Assembly: GCA_019316985.1 (NCBI GenBank)
Contig: CP079215.1
Location: forward strand, 3,100,001-3,164,000
Direction: 5' to 3'
Origin: Paraniabella defluvii
Lineage (GTDB): Bacteria > Bacteroidota > Bacteroidia > Chitinophagales > Chitinophagaceae
DNA length: 64,000 nt
In this document: positions 32,216 through 42,834 of the stretch, one piece after another
Position numbering within the stretch: position 1 is the first letter of the stretch
How the letters are laid out: each line of letters begins with the position of its first letter
Translations under genes and position numbers: made by a program
The notes under the pieces: model-generated
Database searches by the model: none
What the model was told of the DNA's origin: nothing
Seen by the model: only the letters and a program-made list of their open reading frames with translations

Positions 32216-34018
32216 CTAAAAGTAACTAACGAATCCAAAATGAATTTTCGATTGCCTGAGATTGAACTGAGTGTCATTTCTTTTTCCAACTGCCCAGGCC
32301 AGGTTAAACAGGCCTACTTTTGTTTCGAACGTCATTCCCAAACCGGCTGATATGTACGTATAATTGATATTGTTTCCCCGGCCTGCATTTTTCCCCAGCC
32401 ACCGTCTGTAAAAGCATTAAAGTAGGAATTTTCTCCTGCCAGGTAACGGTATTCCAGCGTTCCAATACCATACTGTGACAGAAACTGACTTTGCTCATCA
32501 AAACCCCTGAGCAGCCGGTAGCCTCCAATTTGGAACAGCTCGTTACGAAAGATATTGCTTCCTGAGAGATATCCACCGTTAATGGCTGTTTTTATGGTAC
32601 TCCTGGAAGCCTTGCCAATGGGAAAGTATTTTGCTACTGCCAGTACAGACCGAACCTGGTATGATTTGGTTTTTACCGTATCGTATAAACTTGAAAAATC
32701 AAAACCTGGATCATCCGGGTCTTTCAGGTCGAGTATCTGGTTGTTGGGCTTTATATTTTTGTTGCCAACCGAAGTATTAAATACAAGTTCGAGGCCACTT
32801 ACCGGATTAAAAATATAGTTGGTATTATTTAATACATATTCAACCCCCACATTCGTAATTCTCAGATCTCCTTCTTCCGGCAGTTTTTTGGTAGCGATAA
32901 TAGTGGCCTCATTGATGAAGTTTAGGATGCTGCTAAACCTTTGTACATATAACTTAATACTTTGTTGCCGGTTGAGCGCCAGCTGGGTCCCTATTCGTAT
33001 GTCTAAGTTTAAAAATGCCGAATCTCTCTTTAGCATGTTGAAGCCCAGATCAATCCCTAACGGCGAATGAAACAGGTAAGGCTGGTTATAGTTGATGCTA
33101 AGTCTTTGGGAAGACGCCTGCAGGCGCTGCCAGGTAAGGCCTATCGTTTCTCCTGCTCCAAAGGCATTTTTCAGATTAACAACCCTTCCCCGGTAATCAG
33201 CATTTTGCGGTTAGCCGATGCATCACTATTGGGCAGAAAACCAATAATAATGTTTACCTGGCTGCTTTTTTTTCTGCCGGAGGAAAACCTCTATTGTGCC
33301 GCCTGTGCTTCCCCATATTAATTGAGGGGGAAACGCTTCTTCCACATAATTCAGTTTTTAATCTCTGCACTGATATGCAGTAATTTCTCTTTACTATAGA
33401 TGGAACCATTTTTGATACCGAGAAACTGCTGCAGGTATTCATTATTTATTTTGGCATCGCCTGTAATTTTAATACTGTCAATATGATAAAGCGGCCCAGG
33501 TTGTACATTAATCCTTCCAAAAACATCCCGGCCATTTATCTGGATGCTATCCATAAAAATGCGGGCAAAAGGGTAGCCGTTGTTTTCCATATATTCCAGC
33601 ATACGTTGCTGAAGCTCAGCCATTTTCCCCTGATCATACTGCTGCCGGGTAAATGTTTCCGGTGTCCATCCTACCTGGCGCAACCATTGCTGCGATGTTT
33701 CATTGGCATGAACAGCTGCCCATTTATAAACTTCTCCAAAAAAATATAAATCGAAGTATGAAGTGAATCGGTATATACAGAGTCTGCCGATGCAGTAATA
33801 TAGCCTTTGGCCTGTAGCGAGGGAATCAGCTGATCCACATACAGGCTGCATTCGTCGCGATTGATGAATTCTTTTTTAGGCTGTACGACTGTTTCAACAA
33901 ACAGGCTGTCTTTATCAATAGGTATAACAGACAAAGTATATTTATTTTGTCCTTGTGCGAGCAAAATATGTAAAAGCAGGATTGCTGTAAACAGGTATCG
34001 TATCTTTGGAGGTTTCAA
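32216..34018 (-). CDS. BamA/TamA-like outer membrane protein with POTRA region (frameshifted)
   Basis: This is an outer-membrane beta-barrel of the surface-antigen D15/Omp85 superfamily, about 600 residues. The signal peptide MKPPKIRYLFTAILLLHILL precedes POTRA-like segments: QQRMLEYMENNGYPFARIFM and YHIDSIKITGDAKINNEYLQ, the latter typical of POTRA entry strands. The barrel part contains LNLDIRIGTQLALNRQQS, NELFQIGGYRLLRGFDEQSQ (the conserved G-x-R-G-F turn), EYRYLAGENSYFNAFTDGGW and a C-terminal IHFGFVSYF ending in Phe. Frame breaks lie near 33830, 33350, 33070 and 32390. It could export or insert outer-membrane proteins, or be a lipid-handling relative. It is divergent from hemW. Confidence 0.85.
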
Positions 34019-34158
34019 CGGGAGTAAAAATAGTTGAAAAGTTGTTAGGTAAACAAGGGAGCTGGCTGAAAGCCGGCTTTACCCGGACAGAAGAAAATTG
34101 AACCGGTTCGCAAGGTATCTTTTGTGAACCAATCGTATACCTACTTGTTAAGTCAAAA

Positions 34159-35272
34159 ATGAGCGGCATTTATATCCACATACCTTTTTGCAGGCAGGCC
34201 TGTAATTATTGCAATTTTCACTTTGCCACCTCTTTATTAAAGAAAGATGCGATGCTTGCCGCCATTAATAAAGAAATAGCGCTAGCAGCTGGCGACAATA
34301 GCTGGTTGGTAAATACCATATATTTTGGGGGTACCCCAGTCTTTTAGACACAGGGGAAATAACAGCCATTTTAAATACAGTTCGCTCGGTTTACAAAGCA
34401 GACAGTGAGGCCGAGATAACACTGGAAGCCAACCCTGATGATTTAACCGAAGAAAAGTTACGGGGTGGAAAGCTGCCGGCATTAACCGATTGAGTATTGG
34501 GGTTCAGTCTTTTTTGACGAAGACCTGCAATGGATGAACAGGGCGCATAATGCGGTGCAGGCACAAAAGGGATTGGAGCTGGCATTAAAGTACTTCAGCA
34601 ACATAACGATAGACCTGATTTACGGAACGCCTGGCCTGAGCAATGAAAAGTGGCAGCAGAATGTAGAGAAGGCGCTTGCACTAAAAATTCCTCATTTATC
34701 CTGCTACGCGTTGACCATAGAGCCCCAGACGCCGTTGGATAAACTTATCAGGCAACATAAAAAAGATGATGTGGATCCCGAGGTGCAGTCTGAGCAATTT
34801 GTATTGCTGATGAGATGGTTGAGGGCGGCAGGCTATGAGCATTATGAAATATCCAATTTTGCTCAACCCGGTTTCCGAAGCCGGCATAACTCGTCTTATT
34901 GGCAGGGAAAGCCCTATGCAGGTATTGGCCCTTCTGCTCATTCATTTAACGGAACGGAGCGGCAATGGAATATTGCCAATAACCAACAATATATCAGTGC
35001 AATAGAAAAAGGAATTCGCCCGGTGGGAAAAAGAAGTACTAACCCCGGTACAGCAGGTCAATGAGTCAATCATGATTGCGCTCCGCACGATGGAGGGGAT
35101 TGCCCTGGAGCGATTTTCTGAAAAGACAGCGCAGCAACTGGTTCAATCTGCCCAGAAATATATCCGGCAATCGTTCGTTATACATGAGCAAAACCGCCTT
35201 CTTTTAACGGATGCAGGAAAGCTCTACGCAGATGGTATTGCTGCCGATTTATTTTTTGACCACTTTATTTAG
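34159..35272 (+). CDS. hemW: Radical SAM family haem chaperone HemW (frameshifted)
   Basis: HemW binds haem and S-adenosylmethionine and delivers haem to respiratory proteins; it is often mis-annotated as an oxygen-independent coproporphyrinogen oxidase. The cluster motif is HIPFCRQACNYCNFHF (CxxxCxxC followed by NFHF, the HemW variant). Then come YFGGTP, EITLEANPDD, SIGVQSFFDEDL, ITIDLIYGTPGL, HLSCYALTIEPQTPL, HYEISNFAQPGFRSRHNSSY and YAGIGPSAHSF. Frame breaks lie near 34335, 34460 and 35030. About 372 residues. The C-terminal winged-helix part (MIALRTMEGIALERF) is present. It converges with a small lipoprotein gene, overlapping by 8 bp. Confidence 0.92.
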
Positions 35273-35607
35273 GGTATTGCTCCATAGCAGGATAGAGTGC
35301 CATAGAGTCTATTATATTAAAGCATGTTTCGTCTACTACCAGGTTTGCAGCCATGCCTTTAACGGGAAATTTAGAATGAGGTGTAATACTTTTGCCTACA
35401 TCGCCTGTAAGAACTTTTACAATAAATTTTTTTCTACCTGCTTTTTAGACTGAACGTCATATTCGTAATAGGAAACCTGGTAGCCGCCGCAACAGGCGCA
35501 CTTAGTCGCATCATAGGCGGTAATAATAGCGTTATATTCAAAACGACACTTACAGCTGATAAAGAAAATTACCGGCAGCAGCAAAAATAGAATTTTGTAT
35601 TTCTCAT
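35265..35607 (-). CDS. Small Cys-rich lipoprotein, uncharacterised (frameshifted)
   Basis: Two indels hide this gene. With one T restored near 35584, the start MRNTKFYFLLLPVIFFISC is a lipoprotein signal with a clear lipobox. The mature part begins CKCRFEYNAIITAYDATKCA and continues CCGGYQVSYYEYDVQSKKQ. After a second correction in the seven-T run near 35425 it reads IVKVLTGDVGKSITPHSKF and DSMALYPAMEQYPK. About 113 residues. The C-K-C and C-A-C-C-G-G clusters could bind metal or form disulfides. I do not recognise a family. It is convergent with hemW and ends inside its last codons. Confidence 0.6.
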
Positions 35608-35661
35608 GTGGTCATTTTGCTTCAAAGACGCTGCTGTTCTGCAAAATGCAACAATATTATA

Positions 35662-36693
35662 TCAGTACCTTTTCAATGGCTTCAAAACCTTTAACGGGGT
35701 TAGCTTTTCCCATAATATTTTATAAATATTATGAGCTATAGGCATTTCGGCTTTTATTTTTTTATTGATATTGTAAATACATTTTGCCGCATTGTAGCCT
35801 TCAGCCACCATATTTAATTCCAGCTGTGCGGCTTTTACAGAATACCCTTTCCCGATCATATTGCCAAACGTGCGGTTACGGCTATACAAGGAGTAACAGG
35901 TAACCAGCAGGTCGCCCAAATACACGGATGCCGCATAATTGGCCGATCTGCCACCCGTTTGAAGGTTAGCCTCATGCTCACCTACTACGATATGTGCCGC
36001 ACCAAAAGTTCGCAAGAACGCCGCCATTTCGTCTGCACAATTAGCTATATAAACACTTTGAAAGTTATCGCCGTAATCTAGGCCATGGGCAATGCCTGCA
36101 CCCAGTGCATATATGTTTTTTAGAACAGCAGCATATTGCACGCCCAGGATATCATCGTTTACCACTGTATTAATAGCCGGAGAAGTGAAGTAAGCTGCTA
36201 TTTTTTTGTTATTGTAATATCTGTACCTGAAAAGGTAAGGTAGGAAAGCTTTTCGGCTGCCACCTCTTCTGCGTGGCATGGCCCTAATACCGCGAAGTAG
36301 TTTTGCAACGGTATGTTAAATTGCCTGTTCAGGTATTCGTTCAGCAATACATTTTCTTTGGGAAGTATACCTTTTACAGCAGATAGTATTTTTTTGTTCT
36401 TCAGGTCACCGGGTTCCAGTTCCGACAACACTTCCGTGGTGTATGCAGAAGGAACGGCGATGATGAGGACATTAGCCGCCTCCACCACTTTCTTCAGGTC
36501 GGTCTCAATTTTTAAAAGCTTTGTTTTTAAAACCGCTGATGTAAGGTAATGCGGGTTGTGCGCTCTTTTTTATATATGAAGCAGACGCATCATTTCTCAC
36601 CCACCAGTTTACCTTATTACCGTTATCGGTAATAATTTTTACCAATGCGGTAGCCCAGCTACCACTTCCTATGACGCCAAATTTCATTGCCAT
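35662..36693 (-). CDS. gpsA: Glycerol-3-phosphate dehydrogenase, NAD(P)-dependent (frameshifted)
   Basis: GpsA reduces dihydroxyacetone phosphate to sn-glycerol 3-phosphate for phospholipid synthesis. The nucleotide-binding loop is KFGVIGSGSWATALVKII, then VNWWVRND, NVLIIAVPSAYTTEVLSEL, SAVKGILP, the catalytic lysine region YAAVLKNIYALGAGIAHGLD and the C-terminal helix YSVKAAQLELNMVAEGYNAA. Frame breaks lie near 36505 and 36215. The start is 36693 (MAMKFG) or 36687 (MKFG). About 344 residues. It is followed downstream by the small lipoprotein and hemW and preceded by an SDR gene. Confidence 0.94.
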
Positions 36694-36759
36694 ATCTGAT
36701 GTAAGGCAGGGGCGGGAAAGCTTAAGGATATTCCCATACCCCTGGTGTTATAGCCTGTT

Positions 36760-37527
36760 TTACTTTTTGAATGAATAAAAACTATTAGCCTGCTGGGTAC
36801 AGGTTACTACCAGGTCGTTAATGCATACATGTGCAGGCAAACCCGCGCAATAAAAGATAATATCAGCCACGTCCTGTGCTACCAGTGGTTCAATACCTTC
36901 GTATACTTTAGCCGCTTTATCGGCGTCTCCTTTAAAACGAACATTAGAAAATTCTGTTTCGGCAGCGCCCGGGTGAATGGCGGTTACTTTGATATTAAAC
37001 TTTAGCAGCTCTATGCGCATGGATTGACTTAAGGCATTCACCGCATGTTTAGTGGCACAATACATATTGCCTTGCGCGTACACTTCCTTTCCTGAAATAG
37101 AACCCAGGTTAAAGATATGGCCACTTCCTGCATCGATCATGAAGGGTAAAACAGCCTTGGTCATATAAGCCAGACCTTTTAAGTTAGTGTCTACCATTAC
37201 ATCCCAGTCGTCAATGCTGGCTGCTTCAAAATTATCCCTGCCTGCAGCTAGCCCCGCATTGTTGATAAGGATGTCGATCTTTTTCCATTCGTGGGGTAAA
37301 CTGTTAACGGCACTTTGTACATCGGCCTTGTTTCTGATATCAAAGGATAAAGGAAAGGCTTTAACAGGATATTGCTGTTGTATTTTCTCAGAAAGTGCAT
37401 CCAGTCTTTCCTTACGTCGCCCGGTAATGATTACATGGAAATTATTGGAAGCAAATTTCAAGGCGCATGCTTCACCAAACCCGGATGTAGCGCCCGTAAT
37501 TAAAACTATTTTATTCATTTGTGTCAC
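36760..37527 (-). CDS. Short-chain dehydrogenase/reductase, YdfG-like
   Basis: This is an NAD(P)-dependent oxidoreductase of the classical SDR family, unbroken over 255 residues. The cofactor loop is VLITGATSGFGEACALKF, the NNAG motif is DILINNAGLAAG, and the catalytic Ser-Tyr-Lys are in IFNLGSISGKEVYAQGNMYC and ATKHAV. HPGAAETEFSNVRFKGD resembles the YdfG/serine 3-dehydrogenase branch, which acts on 3-hydroxy acids. The start is MTQMNK at 37527, or MNK at 37518. It lies between the alpha/beta hydrolase and gpsA genes on the minus strand. The substrate is not readable. Confidence 0.9.
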   Translation of the reverse strand: MTQMNKIVLITGATSGFGEACALKFASNNFHVIITGRRKERLDALSEKIQQQYPVKAFPLSFDIRNKADVQSAVNSLPHEWKKIDILINNAGLAAGRDNFEAASIDDWDVMVDTNLKGLAYMTKAVLPFMIDAGSGHIFNLGSISGKEVYAQGNMYCATKHAVNALSQSMRIELLKFNIKVTAIHPGAAETEFSNVRFKGDADKAAKVYEGIEPLVAQDVADIIFYCAGLPAHVCINDLVVTCTQQANSFYSFKK

Positions 37528-37541
37528 TCATTATTGAGGCG

Positions 37542-38336
37542 TTAAATATCGGATAAAAATTCTTCAATTGCTTTATTCGCCTCCTCCGGCTCTTCAATCA
37601 TTCCTAAATGCCCGGAGTTTTTTAAAATATTGACCGATGAGATAGATGGAATCGAGGCCTGCTCAATTGTTTTATCAAGAGGTATTATTTCATCCTGCTT
37701 TCCGTAGATAAACAGAACAGGCACTTTTATTTTTTAAGTATTTCCACCCGGTCGGGTCTTTGCATCATCGCTTCATAGTAATTAATGACTGCTTCCTTAC
37801 TCATGTCAGGCAGATGGTTCATAAATCGCTCGTACAAGCGGCTATTATTTGTTTTGGTAACGGTTGCAAACATCTTAGGGGCCGTAGTTTCCAGAAATGG
37901 CGCCGCACCATGTTTCTCGGTAAATTCAATACCTTTTTGTCTGCTGGCCTTTTTTTTCGTCGTTGTCTGCACTGGCCGTAGAATGGAACAGTCCCAATCC
38001 CGATAGCAGGTCAGGATATTTTTCTGCAAATGCCAATGCTATATACCCGCCCAGGCTATGGCCTATTACCGTTGCCTGCTCAATCTCTTCTGCTTCCAGT
38101 ATTTCTTTTACAACTGTAGCTACTCCTTCCATGCTCACATCGCTGATTAGCTCTGAAGTGCCGATGCCTGGTAAATCCGGTGCAATAACCCGGTAGTTTT
38201 TTTGCAAATAGCCGATCTGCTCCAACCATGCAGCGCTGTCTACCCCAAAGCCGTGTAACAATACAACTGCATTTCCTTTTCCTGCTGCCATGTAACTGAT
38301 CAGCTTACCCTCGATCGTTATAGATTTTCTATGCAT
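37542..38336 (-). CDS. Alpha/beta hydrolase (frameshifted)
   Basis: This is a cytoplasmic alpha/beta-fold hydrolase of the esterase/haloperoxidase-like group. Seen are the oxyanion segment VVLLHGFGVDSAAW, APDLPGIGTSEL, the nucleophile elbow VIGHSLGGYIALAFAEKYP, the acid in VPVLFIYGKQDEIIPLDKTI and the histidine in VNILKNSGHLGMIEEPEEAN. The triad Ser-Asp-His is therefore complete. Frame breaks lie near 37965 and 37725. About 265 residues. The downstream SDR starts 15 bp after its stop. The substrate is unknown. Confidence 0.9.
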
Positions 38337-38418
38337 ATCTTAGTTTTTGTAGTGCCGATCATGTCGGGCATCGTATTATAAAAGGCAAAATATTTATGCC
38401 GTAGGATTTTTTTGCTTT

Positions 38419-40024
38419 TTATTTTTTAATTATCGTGAGCAACAATAATGCCGCAGCCAGTACACTTATCATCTTCGACGAAATATCTCCGTGTCGGGTA
38501 TAAAAAGTATCTGTAATGTATGCAGGTATCGTTTGCTTTAAAGCCCCGTCCACATCCCAGGGAAGTTGTTGTATGACGTTTCCAAAGGGGTCAATAAAGC
38601 AGCTGATACCTGTATTGGCGCTCCGTGCAACCCACTTGCGGCTTTCAATAGAACGTAGCCGTGCATAATTCATATGTTGTTTATAGCCCTGCGTATCGCC
38701 CCACCAGCCATCATTGGTGATGATGCAAACGAGGCTGGCTCCTTTTCGGTTGAAGGCAGCGAGATAGTCGCCATAAATGCTTTCGTAGCAAATGGCTGGC
38801 GTAACGCTATAACTGTTGTTGCTGGTGGTAAATACATGTGTATTGGTGTCTTTGGCGTAACCACCGCCGGTACCTCCGAATTTTTCAAAAGCCGGCGCCA
38901 TAAAGGCCAGAAAGCCCGGTAAAACTTCCACGCCGGGTACCAGTCGTGATTTATGATAGATCTGGGCGCTACTGCTATCCAGCATCAATGCAGTGTTGTA
39001 CATTTCGTAGTAGCCACCTCCGTCTCTGAACGATTTGGCAAACCGGCTTACTTTGCTGTCAAATTGCTGAAATCCTTCAAGTCCCGTGAGAAGGTTAATG
39101 CGAGGGTTGTCCTTTAAAAACTTCCATAAAGGGTCAAGTGCAAAGTTTTCTTTTAGCTTATTTTCATCGGTTTGAAAAGGGATGCTGTTTCAGGCCACAC
39201 CACCAGTGCTGTATGGGGATCTATTTGTTTTTGCGATAACGAAATCAGTTTTTGTAACTGCGCTTCCTGACTGCCTGCTTCAAACTTTTCTCCCCATGGA
39301 TCGATGTTCGGTTGCACTACTACCACATTATATTTATTGTGCAGCAATGTGAGGTTGTTTTTTATCAGAAAAGAGAAAAGGACAGGGATAAAAAGTAAAA
39401 CCAGCCAGGCTGCTACATTCCTGAAATAACGCATCGTTCGTCCTTCCTGGTTATATAATTTTAATACACGAAATATCAGAACGTTGCTTAGCAGTATCCA
39501 CAGGCTACCCCCGCGGTGCCGGTGTATTCGTACCATTGAATCCATCCCGGGTGTGTTGCAAAAGCATTTCCCAAAGTAAGCCAGGGCCAGCTCAGGTCCC
39601 AGTTATGGTGCAGGTATTCAAAGGCCAGCCAATACGCTACTATGGACAAGCTGCCTGTAAAGCCCTTCACATATTTTGTGGTAAAATAATAGAGCAGCCA
39701 GGGCAGGCACATAATGAGACTATTAGCGAAAAAGCGCTTACTCCCCAACCAAACTGGCTTTGGCTACCCACCAGGTGGTCAGCACGTTCCAGAGCACCAT
39801 GTGTATGTAAGTGTATCCGAAATAATGCCTCCAGCTCAAGTTACGCTCCGATAAAAAAGCATCGGAAGCCAGGCAACAAAAATCAGCAGGGTAAGTGGGG
39901 AGGTGGGCCATGCCGCCCAAAGCAGTAAGGCTCCCAGGATAGAAGTCAGTAAGTTTTTGCCGGTAATTGCATGGCGTAAAGCTAAGGCAATTACGTCTGA
40001 AATTAATTTTAATAAAGGGTTAAT
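38419..40024 (-). CDS. lnt: Apolipoprotein N-acyltransferase (frameshifted)
   Basis: Lnt adds the third acyl chain to the N-terminal cysteine of lipoproteins at the inner membrane. Hydrophobic helices fill the N-terminal half (ILGALLLWAAWPTSPLTLLI, WLVLLFIPVLFSFLI). The nitrilase-like domain has the catalytic Glu in LVVWPETA, Lys in YHKSRLVPGVEVLP and Cys in PAICYESIYGD, a complete triad. Frame breaks lie near 39850, 39745, 39510 and 39165, plus one near 39010. The start is unclear: no ATG is in frame, and ATT at 40024, six bases after the ABC transporter stop, is a candidate, or an indel hides the true start. About 535 residues. Many lipoproteins in this window would be its substrates. Confidence 0.9.
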
Positions 40025-40029
40025 GTTGT

Positions 40030-41828
40030 TTAAGCTACCGGCGCTTTTTGTGTTCTTCTTTCACCAATCTGCTGCCTCCACATGGCATAATATAATCCTT
40101 TTCTTTTGATCAGTTCTTCGTGGCTCCCGGTTTCGGCTACTTCGCCACGTTCCAGCACATAAATACGGTCGGCGTGTGCATAAAGTACTAAGCCTGTGGG
40201 CTATCAATACGGTGATCTGGCTGCCTTTAGAAGATACTTCCCTTATGGTTTCGGTTATCTGCTCTTCGGTAATAGAGTCTAATGCTGATGTGGCTTCGTC
40301 AAAAATAAGCAGGTGAGGATTTCTTAAAAGAGCACGGGCAATAGCTATCCGTTGCTTTTCTCCTCCGCTGAGCTTGAGCCCGCTTTCTCCAATAATGGTA
40401 TCAATGCCGTTACCGGCCCGTTCGAGTAAGGCTGTACAGCTGGCTTTTTGCAGGGCCGTTTGCAATTGCTCTTCACTGGCTTCAGGGTTTACAAAAGCAA
40501 ATTTTCACGTATGGTTCCGGCAAAAGCTGTGTATCCTGTGTCACAAACCCTATTTGCCTTCTGAGCTCATCAAAGTCAATGTCGTCTCCGTTGATACCAT
40601 CGTAATAAATCGTACCTTCTTTCGGGCGGTATAAACCAACCAGCAGTTTTACTAAGGTGCTTTTACCTGATCCGCTCGGGCCAACAAATGCAATGGTTTC
40701 GCCTTTCCTGACATCAAAGGAAATATTTTCAAGCGCTTTAAACTGGGCCGTCTGGTGCTGGAATGAAACGCTTTTGAATTCTAATTCTTCCAGTATTCCC
40801 AATGGTTTCGGATGGAGCGGTTTGGGCTCACTCTTTTCAGCATTAGGTTATGGAAATTCTGTAAAGAAGCTTCAGCCTCGCGGTAAGAAAGTATGACGTT
40901 GCCAATTTCCTGCATGGGGCCAAACAGGAAAAACCCGTAAAACATTAAAGAAAGGTATTCTCCCGGTGTAATAGAGCCTTTATATATGAGCCAAAGCAAT
41001 GTAAACGCAATTACCTGTTGCAGGAAGTTTACCAGCGTTCCTGTATAAAGCTTAAAGAGCGAATACTTTTTACTTTCTTTAGTTCGAGTTTAAGGATCTT
41101 AAAGGTATTATTATTCAACCTTGTAACTTCCTGTCCGGTAAGCCCGAGGCTTTTTACAATTTCTATATTACGCAGGCTCTCGGTGGTGGTTCCGGCGAGG
41201 GCAGTGGTTTCCTTTACTATATTTTTTTGAATAAATTTTTTTTTTACTGAGCAGGCTGGTTACAAGGGCGATAAAAAAATGCCCAGGGCATACACCGGCA
41301 TAATAGTCCAGTGGAGCCGGAATGCATAGATCGAAACGAATACGATACTTACGATGATTACAAAAAAACATTCACAAAGCTGCTGATGAATTTTTCGGTA
41401 TCGGTGCGAACCTTTGTCAGTATCGATAAGGTTTCTCCGCTTCGCTGGTCTTCAAAATCCTGGTAAGGCAGGCGCATAGAATGTTTCAGACCATCCGTGA
41501 ATATGGTGGCGCCAAATTTCTGTATCACAACATTTACAAAATAATCCTGGAAGGCTTTGGCAATACGGCTTACCATGGCTGTTCCTATCAATAAAAATAA
41601 ATAAAAGAACACCCCGTGATAACCGCTGCCGCCCCATAGGTAATTGCTTTCGGTGCGTGGCAATGTTCGTGCCTTATCATAATGATGCGGATGATTGGCA
41701 AACATGTCCAGCAGGTTCCCGCTGATCATGGGAGCAAACAACGAAAAGATCTGGTTTACGGCTGCTAAAAATAACGCAAAAGCAACCAGCCATTTATAAG
41801 GTTTTAGATAGTGGAGTAATATACGCAT
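40030..41828 (-). CDS. ABC transporter, fused permease and ATPase (MsbA-like; frameshifted)
   Basis: This is a half-size ABC exporter, about 600 residues, acting as a dimer. The permease part starts MRILLHYLKPYKWLVAFALF with several membrane helices (FYLFLLIGTAMVSRIAKAFQ). The ATPase part has Walker A FVGPSGSGKSTLVKL, the Q-loop GFVTQDTQLL, the signature KLSGGEKQRIAIARAL, Walker B HLLIFDEATSALD and the H-loop LIAHRLSTL. Frame breaks lie near 41380, 41240, 41075, 40810, 40510 and 40190. The end is QIGERRTQKAPVA at 40030, six bases before the candidate lnt start, so the two are co-transcribed. Adjacency to lnt fits lipid or lipoprotein export, but this is inference. Confidence 0.92.
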
Positions 41829-42088
41829 AATAAAATCAGTTCCGTTTGGTCAACGGCCATGGTGTAAGGAACAAATATTTTTTGACTTTGTTTAACAAAT
41901 ATGCCGTATCAGGGGATGCCTTTCAAAAATATTTATAAAAGATGTTATTGGCCGCAAAAATCCGTTCAGCTGCGAGTAACTATTAAAATGTCAGCAGTCA
42001 ATAGCGCCCAACCGGTTTTGCGTGCATGAATTCGTGACAACTTTTTTCTGCGAAAATTATTAATTAAATGATTGGTATCCAGTATGTT

Positions 42089-42834
42089 TTAATCGATGCC
42101 CAGCTCCTTCAGCATGTTCGCAGTATTATTCAGGAAGGCTTTGTGAATAATAAATGGTTCAGTGTCTGTGAATTTCGTGATTTTGTAACCCGAATCAGAC
42201 AATTCAATGATTTTTGAATGAGGATAAGATAAAATGATCGGAGAATGGGTGGCAATTATAAATTGGCTGTTCCTGTTTACCAGTTCGTGAAGACGTACCA
42301 AAAAAGCTAATTGGCGCTGTGCAGAAAGCGCTGCCTCGGGCTCGTCCAGTATGTAAACACCATGGCCGCCAAAACGGTTGGTAAAAAGTGCGAAGAATGA
42401 CTCGCCATGGGACTGCTCGTGTAGCGATTTGTCTCCATAGGCTTTTAATGCTTTTTTTTGGGGATCTTCTTTTGCAAAACATCAAGGTAGGAGGCGGCAT
42501 TGTAAAAGGATTCTGCTCTTAAAAAGAAACCATCCTTTGGCGCTATAATGCCCTTGCCTATTCTGATACATTCTGAAAGCGGTGAGTCGGTCCTTTGTGT
42601 ATAAAAAGAGAAATGCTTCGAGCCTCCTTCGGCGTTGAAGCCGTATTGTACGGCAATAGCCTCAAGCAGGGTAGACTTTCCCGTTCCGTTTTCCCCTATA
42701 ATAAAAGTTACGTTAGGATGTAGCTCTACTCTGGAGATACTTTGTAAAGCCGGTATATTAAACGGGTAACTGTTCTTATCCGCAATATTATCTCTGAGGA
42801 TCTCAAAATAATTGATATATTGTTTTTCGATCAT
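42089..42834 (-). CDS. AAA family ATPase, ABC/SMC-like single ATPase (frameshifted)
   Basis: This is a cytoplasmic ATPase of the AAA_21/RecF-like group, about 249 residues. Walker A is VTFIIGENGTGKSTLLEAIA. After correcting frames near 42450 and 42310 the sequence reads HGESFFALFTNRFGGHGVYI, then LDEPEAALSAQRQLAFL (signature and Walker B), then QFIIATHSPIIL with the His switch. Membrane segments and a permease are absent, so it is not a transporter subunit. Its ATG (42834) overlaps the stop of the retropepsin-like gene upstream (TAATG), so the two are translationally coupled. The 254-bp region upstream of the pair's neighbour (41829-42088) shows nothing I can name. Role unknown. Confidence 0.82.
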
